13,243 nucleotides of DNA. Origin: Sandaracinaceae bacterium (GTDB taxonomy: Bacteria; Myxococcota_A; Polyangia; Polyangiales; Houyiibacteriaceae). A program made the translations under genes and the position numbers. The first letter of the stretch is position 1. The number at the start of each line of letters is the position of its first letter. Below are positions 1-5,230 of the stretch, one piece after another. The stretch covers positions 1-13,243 of the forward strand of contig JAAZAH010000227.1 in NCBI GenBank assembly GCA_012514415.1, read 5' to 3'. The notes under the pieces are model-generated. The model did no database searches and was not told the origin of the DNA. It worked only from the letters and a program-made list of their open reading frames with translations.

Positions 1-230
1 AGCTTGTGCATCTTGAGCGAAGTGATGAGGCGCGGAAGGTAGGCTCGCATTATGATGAAAATTCTTCGGTGACGCTCCGCGTGAGCTGCCCCGAGGAGCT
101 GATGGGCCATTTTGGGGACCATATGGAGGCAATGAGGCAGACGCCGACGCATTTCGAATTCCACGCGACGCGCTGCGCTGTGATCCATTATCCCTACCCA
201 CGGAACGAGTCTCCGGGCGAGGAGGAATGA
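1..230 (+). CDS. C-terminal end of an unrecognised protein (partial at left edge)
   Basis: The frame is open from the first base and ends at TGA 228-230. A GTG at position 6 could be a start, but the frame continues upstream of it and only five bases are available to judge, so this is most likely the tail of a longer gene. About 75 residues are visible. The last 50 or so read like real protein: a hydrophobic strand (TLRVSC), a helix-like acidic/Met-rich stretch, then alternating hydrophobic residues (FEFHATRCAVIHYPYP) and a charged tail GEEE. Third codon positions are GC-rich, as in neighbouring genes. I do not recognise the family. It converges on the minus-strand hydrolase gene with only 34 bp between the two stop codons, and no clear terminator hairpin is visible there. 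Confidence 0.55.
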   Translation, partial: LVHLERSDEARKVGSHYDENSSVTLRVSCPEELMGHFGDHMEAMRQTPTHFEFHATRCAVIHYPYPRNESPGEEE

Positions 231-264
231 TGGATCATGCCGCTGAGCTTATCTCGCCGCGCGC

Positions 265-1134
265 CTACGCCTCAAAACGCGACATCTTCACGTCTTCATG
301 AAAGGCGAGGATCTCGCGCACGGTCGCGAGCGGGGTCTTGGCCCATCGAAAATGGTCCGCGTGATCGCCGATGTCTGTCTCGGTGAGCTTCTTTTCGGCG
401 ATGCGCGCACTCGTGAATTTATCGACGACGGCGCGGACGCCCGCCTCGGGCGCGAAGGGATCGCGGGCCATCTTCAGCACGAGGAGCGCGCCATGATAAT
501 CGGCGATGCGCTCGTCGATGTCTTTCGGGAGGCCGCGGCCGCCGTAGCGGTTGGTCTTTGAGAGGCTGAGCCAATCGGCCATGACGCCGCGCGCCTCGCG
601 TCCACCGAAGCCGATGCGATCGCCAGGGTACACTCCGAGGGCGACCGCTGCGGCCGGGATGGCGAGATGAAGGAAGCGGAGGCTGAGCTTGGTGCGGCCC
701 GCATAGGCTTCGATATAGGGGCTCGCGCATGCGATGAGGATGATGCCGTCGGCCGCTTCGGGCCGGAGTCCCGCGATCATCGCCGCATAATGTCCGCCGA
801 GGCTATGGCCCGAAAGATAGAGCGGGATGGTCTGATCGCGCTCGCGCACCCACTCGATGACGGCGGGGAGATCGTCGCTCACGGCCTCTTTGAAGCCCCA
901 GTTGTATCGGCGGCTGGGGCGGATTGGGCTCTCTCCATGCCCGCGCTGCTCGACGAGGACGGCGCGGAAGCCCGCGTTCGCTGCTGCTTCGGCGAGCTTT
1001 GAATAAAAGCGCGCCGGAACTCCGAGAGCGGGGAGGATGATGAGGTTCGCTTGAGCTGCGCCCTTGGGTTCGTAAACGAAGAGAGGGACGCTGATGCTGG
1101 GCGCGGAGAGGTCGATTCGCTGGGGGGAGGTCAT
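265..1134 (-). CDS. alpha/beta hydrolase (serine hydrolase, COG4757-like)
   Basis: This 289-residue protein has the alpha/beta-hydrolase fold. After a short N-terminal strand region comes the oxyanion-side segment ILPALGVPARFY (about 33-44), then EQRGHGES (62-69). The nucleophile elbow is GHSLGG (109-114, Ser111). Asp225 (ARDPFAP) is a candidate acid, and His258 or His261 in GDHADHFRW is the candidate catalytic histidine. The motif RYNWGFKEAVSDDLPAVIEW just before the elbow, and a DHF-R motif near the end, resemble the COG4757 group of predicted hydrolases. The substrate is unknown; a small ester, lipid or thioester is plausible given the acyl-CoA dehydrogenase genes upstream. There is no signal peptide, so it is probably cytoplasmic. 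The ATG at 1134 has TAGGA six bases upstream. It lies 114 bp downstream of the FadE23-like gene on the same strand, so co-transcription is possible but not shown. Confidence 0.9.
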   Translation of the reverse strand: MTSPQRIDLSAPSISVPLFVYEPKGAAQANLIILPALGVPARFYSKLAEAAANAGFRAVLVEQRGHGESPIRPSRRYNWGFKEAVSDDLPAVIEWVRERDQTIPLYLSGHSLGGHYAAMIAGLRPEAADGIILIACASPYIEAYAGRTKLSLRFLHLAIPAAAVALGVYPGDRIGFGGREARGVMADWLSLSKTNRYGGRGLPKDIDERIADYHGALLVLKMARDPFAPEAGVRAVVDKFTSARIAEKKLTETDIGDHADHFRWAKTPLATVREILAFHEDVKMSRFEA

Positions 1135-1140
1135 CTCGAT

Positions 1141-1145
1141 TCCTA
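1141..1145 (-). promoter_or_regulatory. ribosome binding site of the alpha/beta hydrolase
   Basis: On the minus strand TTTAGGA lies six bases before the ATG at 1134. It supports this start over internal alternatives. Confidence 0.5.
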
Positions 1146-1248
1146 AAGACTAGCCGATTGGCGTTCGGTAGAGGAAACGAAAGCGGCGCCCCTAGAGCGC
1201 TCGCATTGAGGCCCGAAGGACGCCGCATTGGGTATTGCCGCTTGTGGA

Positions 1249-2472
1249 CTAGCGGAGCTGCGCGGACGTGAGGCCGAGCAGGCGGCGCGCGATGATGAGG
1301 AGCTGGATCTGCTGCGTCCCCTCGAAGATATCGAGGATCTTCGCGTCTCGAGCCCACTTCTCAAGGAGATCGTCCTCGGAGTAGCCGGCGGCGCCGCAGA
1401 GCTCGACGCAGCGGAGCGCGATCTCGGTGCCCGTGCGTCCGGCCTTCGCCTTCGACATCGAGGCCTCGACCGAGTTGGGGCGACGGTTGTCGGCCATCCA
1501 AGCCGCCTTCAATGTGAGAAGACGCGCGGCCTCGAGCTCGGCCTCCATGCGGCGAAGCTCGGCCTCGATGGCGGAGCCGCTCTTCACGCCCTGATCGTAG
1601 CGGACCTCGATGCCCTCCTTGGCGAGGAGCGTGCGCGTATGCTCAAGCGCGGCGCGGCCCACGCCGATCGCCATCGCGGCGACCATCGGGCGGGTATTAT
1701 CGAAGGTCTGCATGACCCCCGCGAAGCCCTTCTTCGTGTCGATTTCCGGGCTTCCGAGGATATTCTCCTTCGGGATGCGGCAGTCGCTAAAGCTGAGGAC
1801 GGCGGTGTCGCTCGCGCGGATGCCCATCTTCTTATCGAGGCGGATGAGCTCCATGCCCGGAGTCCCCTTCTCGACGACGAAGGATTTGATGGCGGCGCGT
1901 CCAAGGTTCCGGTCGAGCGTCGCCCAGACGACGACGGCATCGGCCCGCTCGCCAGCGGTAACGAAGATCTTTTCGCCGTTGATCACCCACTCATCGCCAT
2001 CGAGACGCGCAGTGGTCTGGATCGCCGCCGAGTCGGATCCCGCCGAGGGTTCCGTGATCGCCATCGCGGCCCATTTATCGCCGAAACGCTCGAGCTGCTC
2101 GGGCGTTGCGACCGCAGCGATGGCGGCATTGCCAAGGCCCTGACCCGGGATCGAGAGCATCAGGCCGACATCGCCCCAGCAGAGCTGCTCGACTCCGAGG
2201 ATGGTCGCGAGGTTCGCACCATTGATGATCTCGTTCGGATCGCGTTCCTTCTTCGCCTTCTTGTCCTTCGCGCCAGCCGCGGCGCCGGCTCCGGCGCCAC
2301 TGCCCGCAGCGTTCATCCCGTTCATCAGCGAGGCGAGGGCGTCGAGCTCCTTGGGATAGGCGTGCTCGGCCGCGTCATACTTACGCGAGATGGGGCGGAA
2401 GACGTTGGCGCCGACCTGCTGAGCCATATCAGCAAGGGGCTTCAAGCTCTTCGGAATTTCAAGCCAGATCAT
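1249..2472 (-). CDS. acyl-CoA dehydrogenase, FadE23-like (catalytic subunit of a FadE23/FadE24-type pair)
   Basis: This 407-residue flavoprotein should oxidise an acyl-CoA thioester to the trans-2-enoyl-CoA, passing electrons through FAD. From memory it matches mycobacterial FadE23 (Rv3140) along its length, including the shared patterns KYDxxEHAYPxELD, SIPGQGLGNAA (107-117), INGEKIFVTAG, FDNTRP and KWARDxKILDIFEGTQQIQ. The FAD-contact motif MAITEPSAGSD is at 137-147. The catalytic base expected in the MCAD-type position is present as Glu384 in IFEGT. The IVD-type position in helix G is not Glu (DNTRP at 258-262). Residues 55-77 form an unusual Gly/Ala-rich then Lys-rich linker where ordinary family members carry the Gly-Gly loop. 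The gene starts 13 bp after the FadE24-like stop codon, with AAGGTGA in front of the ATG, so the two are surely co-translated from one message. The natural substrate is unknown. Confidence 0.93.
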   Translation of the reverse strand: MIWLEIPKSLKPLADMAQQVGANVFRPISRKYDAAEHAYPKELDALASLMNGMNAAGSGAGAGAAAGAKDKKAKKERDPNEIINGANLATILGVEQLCWGDVGLMLSIPGQGLGNAAIAAVATPEQLERFGDKWAAMAITEPSAGSDSAAIQTTARLDGDEWVINGEKIFVTAGERADAVVVWATLDRNLGRAAIKSFVVEKGTPGMELIRLDKKMGIRASDTAVLSFSDCRIPKENILGSPEIDTKKGFAGVMQTFDNTRPMVAAMAIGVGRAALEHTRTLLAKEGIEVRYDQGVKSGSAIEAELRRMEAELEAARLLTLKAAWMADNRRPNSVEASMSKAKAGRTGTEIALRCVELCGAAGYSEDDLLEKWARDAKILDIFEGTQQIQLLIIARRLLGLTSAQLR

Positions 2473-2475
2473 GGT

Positions 2476-2482
2476 TCACCTT
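2476..2482 (-). promoter_or_regulatory. ribosome binding site of the FadE23-like gene
   Basis: The minus strand reads AAGGTGA followed by ACC and ATG. It sits in the 13-bp gap after the upstream stop codon. The same 11-mer GAAGGTGAACC precedes the bactofilin start at 11575. Confidence 0.6.
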
Positions 2483-2485
2483 CTC

Positions 2486-3799
2486 TCAGAGATAGAGGCC
2501 CCCATCGGCGATGCCGACGGCCCGGAGGTTGCGGTAGAAGCGCTCGACGGGATGGTCTTTGACGAATCCGTGACCGCCGAGGAGCTGCACGCCGTGAGAG
2601 CCGATCTGCATCGACTTTTGGGCGGCGAGGAGATAGGCAAGGTGGGCTTCGCGGACGATGTCCTCGCCATATTCGGTGCGGGCGCCGGCGCGGAGCATGA
2701 GCACGCGCATCGACTCGACCTCGATGGCGATGTCGGCGATGGTGAAGGCGACGGCTTGGCGGTGGCTGATGGGCTCACCGAAGGCCTCGCGCTCGTTGGC
2801 GTAGGGGATCACATAGTCGAGGACGGCCTGCGATTGACCGACAGCGAGCGCCGAGATGGCGGTGCGTCCGCGCGCGATGAAGAGGTTGTAGTCGGCGCCA
2901 GCGTCTCCGCCAAGAAGCGCGCTCTCGTCGATCTCGACCGAGTTCAGCTTGATCTCGCCGAGCTCGGCCGCGCGCGCACCCATCGAGGGTGAGTTGCGGA
3001 CCTCGAGCCCAGGTGTGCCCGATTCGACAAGGAATAGACGCGGGCCGGCGCCAGGAACATCGGCTGCGACGAGGAAGAGCTGCGCGCGAGCGGCGAGCGG
3101 GACAAAGCTCTTACGCCCCTCGAGGACAAAGCTGCTCCCCTTGCGGTGCGCTCGCGTGCGGAGCTGATAAGGATCGAAGCCCGGATGCGGCTCGATGAGC
3201 GCGATGGCGGCCGGGACGAACTCCTCGCCCGCGAGTCCGGGGAGGTATTTGCCCTGCTGGTCGGCCGTGCCGAAGTCGACGAGCGCGGCGGCGACGGAGA
3301 GGGGCGCGGCGGCCGCGAGGGCCATGCCGAGATCGCCCTTCGCGAGCGCCTCAAGCGCGATGAGGTTCGTGAGCGGGCTCCGAGTCTCTGAGTCACCGCC
3401 GAGTTCGGCCGGGATCGTGAGGCTGACGAGACCCATCTCATGGATGGCGTTCAGCACCTCATCCGGAGCTTCGCAATTTTCATCCGCCTTTTCGATCGCG
3501 GGGAGGATGAGCTCTTCGGCGAGACGCTCGAAGGTCTCCTTCATCATCTCCTGCTCTTCGGTCGGCGTGAGATCGAAGAGCTTCGGTTTATCGCTCGCAG
3601 TCGGAACGCGCGCGGGCTTGTCTTGTTTGACGACCTTCTTGAAGGCCGTGGCAGCCTTCGACGCGGCCTCGAAGCCAACCTCGGTCCCCTGGCGGAGCAG
3701 ACGATTGAGCGGCTCGTTCAGTCCATAACGTTCGATGAGGGGCGATCCCGCGACCTTTGTGAGGAGGCGCAAAGAGATACCCATGGCTTGATTCAGCAC
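2486..3799 (-). CDS. acyl-CoA dehydrogenase homologue, FadE24-like (partner subunit, altered active site)
   Basis: From the GTG at 3799 the protein has 437 residues. GAGG lies five bases before this GTG. The frame can be extended to a TTG at 3865, but that runs through an AT-rich leader holding a palindrome and a TATATT. Recalled mycobacterial FadE24 (Rv3139) has the same layout: a basic N-terminal extension (LTKVAGSPLIERYGL), FDLTPxEEQ, IPAELGGDSETRSPLTN, EPHPGFDP, VLDYVIPYxxEREAFGEPI, QLLGGHGFVKDHPVERFYR. It is a full ACAD fold but degenerate at functional sites. The usual TEPxxGSD motif is EPHPGFD (203-209). The MCAD-type catalytic Glu is replaced by Asp432 (GIADGG). The IVD-type position is Gly (ARGRTA). 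The chain stops five residues after Asp432, so the usual last helix is missing. It probably pairs with the FadE23-like product in a heteromeric dehydrogenase. The gene order FadE24 then FadE23 is the same as in Mycobacterium. Confidence 0.9.
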   Translation of the reverse strand: MLNQAMGISLRLLTKVAGSPLIERYGLNEPLNRLLRQGTEVGFEAASKAATAFKKVVKQDKPARVPTASDKPKLFDLTPTEEQEMMKETFERLAEELILPAIEKADENCEAPDEVLNAIHEMGLVSLTIPAELGGDSETRSPLTNLIALEALAKGDLGMALAAAAPLSVAAALVDFGTADQQGKYLPGLAGEEFVPAAIALIEPHPGFDPYQLRTRAHRKGSSFVLEGRKSFVPLAARAQLFLVAADVPGAGPRLFLVESGTPGLEVRNSPSMGARAAELGEIKLNSVEIDESALLGGDAGADYNLFIARGRTAISALAVGQSQAVLDYVIPYANEREAFGEPISHRQAVAFTIADIAIEVESMRVLMLRAGARTEYGEDIVREAHLAYLLAAQKSMQIGSHGVQLLGGHGFVKDHPVERFYRNLRAVGIADGGLYL

Positions 3800-3804
3800 G
3801 TTGA

Positions 3805-3808
3805 CCTC
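3805..3808 (-). promoter_or_regulatory. ribosome binding site selecting the GTG start of the FadE24-like gene
   Basis: The minus strand reads GTGAGGTCAAC followed by GTG. GAGG is five bases from the GTG at 3799. The in-frame ATG at 3784 has no such site, and the TTG at 3865 overlaps the palindrome. Confidence 0.45.
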
Positions 3809-3850
3809 ACTTTCGCGATCGACGCCGGCAAATCGGTCGCCGTCGTGTTG

Positions 3851-3865
3851 TTGAATATAGTTCAA
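3851..3865. promoter_or_regulatory. 15-bp palindrome, candidate operator over a -10-like element
   Basis: The sequence TTGAATATAGTTCAA is an inverted repeat with perfect 5-bp arms (TTGAA/TTCAA) around a 5-bp centre. On the minus strand it contains TATATT (3854-3859), a good -10 hexamer placed about 55 bp before the GTG start of the FadE24-like gene. A -35 at proper spacing is not evident: TTGACT at 3882-3887 would need a 22-bp spacer. Palindromes of this size at fatty-acid oxidation genes often bind TetR- or GntR-family repressors, but no regulator gene is in the window. Confidence 0.3.
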
Positions 3866-3955
3866 TTGGAAATCGGCTCTTAGTCAAGGCGAAAAATTCC
3901 CAAGGCGCGCGGAGCTCACTCTCAAAGAGGGCCCGAGGTGATCGAAGGCCTTTCG

Positions 3956-5068
3956 CTAGACGTTGAGGTGCGCGTCTTGGAGCAACGTCGCGAAGATGTC
4001 TCGGGCCTTCGGGGCGGCGCTTCCGTCAGGCGCAGCTTTTTGGAGAAGGTTGCGGAGCAGAGGCGTTCCAGCGCCGGCCCATGCCGCATCGAAGCCGCCG
4101 ATATTCTTCGCGTGCGCTGCGGCGATGAGGCGTTTTGCTGCGTCGTAAGCCGCAGGATAGTCGGGGGCGGGCGGGGCTTTCTTTAGTTCAGTATGCGCGC
4201 TGATTCGGTTTGGAAGGCCGCGCGCAGGACGACCGGAGATTCCAGAAAGCAGCCGAGTCTTCTGGACGTCGTCGCTCATCAAGCGAGAGCGATAGGCAGG
4301 AGGTGCCGCCGACTCCGCGGCGAGAAGAAATGCAGTGCCGAGCTGAACTGCGGCTGCGCCCTGCGTCAGAAGCCTCTCGATGTGTTCCCCGCTCATGAGG
4401 CCGCCGGCCGAAACGATCGGGATCGAGAGCGCCGGAAGGAGCCGCTCGAGGAGCTCCTCTGTGCGTAGTCGTTCGTCATTGATCGACGGGTCGAAGATTC
4501 CGCGATGACCGCCTGCCTCGATGCCTTGCGCGATGCAGAATGCGATGCCCGCTTCTTCGATGCGCTTCGCTTCATCAAGGCTCGTGGCGCTCGCCATGGT
4601 GAGGATGCCTTCGCGGTGGAGCACTTTGAGCTGATCGGGGCGAGGAAGACCAAAATGAAAGCTGACGACAAGGGGGCGGAATTCGAGGAGCAGTTCGAAG
4701 CGTTCGGTATCTGCGGTAATCGAAGGGGAGGGGGATGAGAGCGATTCGGGAAGCGCCTCATCGAGCTCGTCAAAGAGCGGTTTGAGGTACTCGAGCCAGC
4801 GCTTTTCGCGTTCAGCGTCGCGCGTCGGTTTCGCATGTGCGAAGACGTTGATGTTGTAGGGTTCGGTCGCGATCGACTGGGCTCTGCGCCACTGCTCGCG
4901 TGCGCGCTCGACGGTGCAGGCTCCGAAAGCGAGAGAGCCGAGGCCACCCGAAGCCGTGATGGCGCCCGCGAGTTCGGGGGTGGACACGCCCGCCATTGGC
5001 GCCTGGATGATGGGATAAAGGATGCCGAGGGCTTCTTTCAGGCGCACGCTGTCTTGAGGGGTCGACAT
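3956..5068 (-). CDS. nitronate monooxygenase family flavoprotein (2-nitropropane dioxygenase-like)
   Basis: From the ATG at 5068 this is a 370-residue TIM-barrel FMN protein. The N-terminal signature LGILYPIIQAPMAGVSTPELA follows about 12 residues after the start, as is usual in the family. GGLGSLAFG (about 41-49) follows, then VVSFHFGLP. The key motif is AQGIEAGGHRG, with the proposed catalytic histidine at 188. VSAGGLMSGEHI and AVQLGTAFLLAAES bind the FMN phosphate, and SGRPARGLPNR comes late. Known members oxidise alkyl nitronates such as propionate-3-nitronate, or act as NADH:quinone reductases or enoyl-ACP reductases (FabK-like), so the exact reaction is uncertain. An in-frame TTG at 5125 with AAGG upstream would add 19 residues rich in Arg; the ATG has no visible ribosome site. 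The stop codon is followed by about 150 bp before the FadE24-like gene, with no convincing terminator. Confidence 0.9.
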   Translation of the reverse strand: MSTPQDSVRLKEALGILYPIIQAPMAGVSTPELAGAITASGGLGSLAFGACTVERAREQWRRAQSIATEPYNINVFAHAKPTRDAEREKRWLEYLKPLFDELDEALPESLSSPSPSITADTERFELLLEFRPLVVSFHFGLPRPDQLKVLHREGILTMASATSLDEAKRIEEAGIAFCIAQGIEAGGHRGIFDPSINDERLRTEELLERLLPALSIPIVSAGGLMSGEHIERLLTQGAAAVQLGTAFLLAAESAAPPAYRSRLMSDDVQKTRLLSGISGRPARGLPNRISAHTELKKAPPAPDYPAAYDAAKRLIAAAHAKNIGGFDAAWAGAGTPLLRNLLQKAAPDGSAAPKARDIFATLLQDAHLNV

Positions 5069-5153
5069 GCGATCGGCGTAGCTGCGCAGGCGCTGGCGCG
5101 CTCGGTTGAGCCATCGAAAAAGCAAACGCGACCTTGAACCCGATCCATTGAAA

Positions 5154-5187
5154 GAGGCCGCGTCCGGGTGATGCCCGTCGCGGCCTC
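5154..5187 (-). terminator. strong hairpin downstream of the HEAT-repeat gene, likely terminator
   Basis: Nine-base perfect arms GAGGCCGCG (5154-5162) and CGCGGCCTC (5179-5187) enclose an inner CGGG/CCCG stem with a five-base loop. On the minus strand the stem is followed by TTTC, a short U-tract. It lies 44-77 bp after the HEAT gene stop codon and before the flavoprotein start, so it probably ends that transcript. The U-tract is weak, so a structured leader or protein-assisted termination is also possible. Confidence 0.55.
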
Positions 5188-5230
5188 GAGTTGCGGTCTT
5201 TCTCGGCGATTTCCTTTCGCCGGGGGCGGC

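Noticed and set aside
1228..2562. Long plus-strand open frame of 444 codons opposite the FadE23-like gene
   Set aside because: It is a shadow of the real minus-strand gene. The translation has no recognisable domain, and codon bias in GC-rich DNA keeps the opposite frame open.
3800..3865. TTG start at 3865 for the FadE24-like gene
   Set aside because: The extension runs through the palindrome and TATATT, has no ribosome site, and the added residues are not part of the family N-terminus. GTG 3799 has GAGG at five bases.
3943..3955. Near-palindrome CGAAGGCCTTTCG just after the flavoprotein stop codon as a terminator
   Set aside because: The stem is short with a bulge and no T-run follows directly. 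The only T5 run on that strand is some 50 bp further on without a stem before it.
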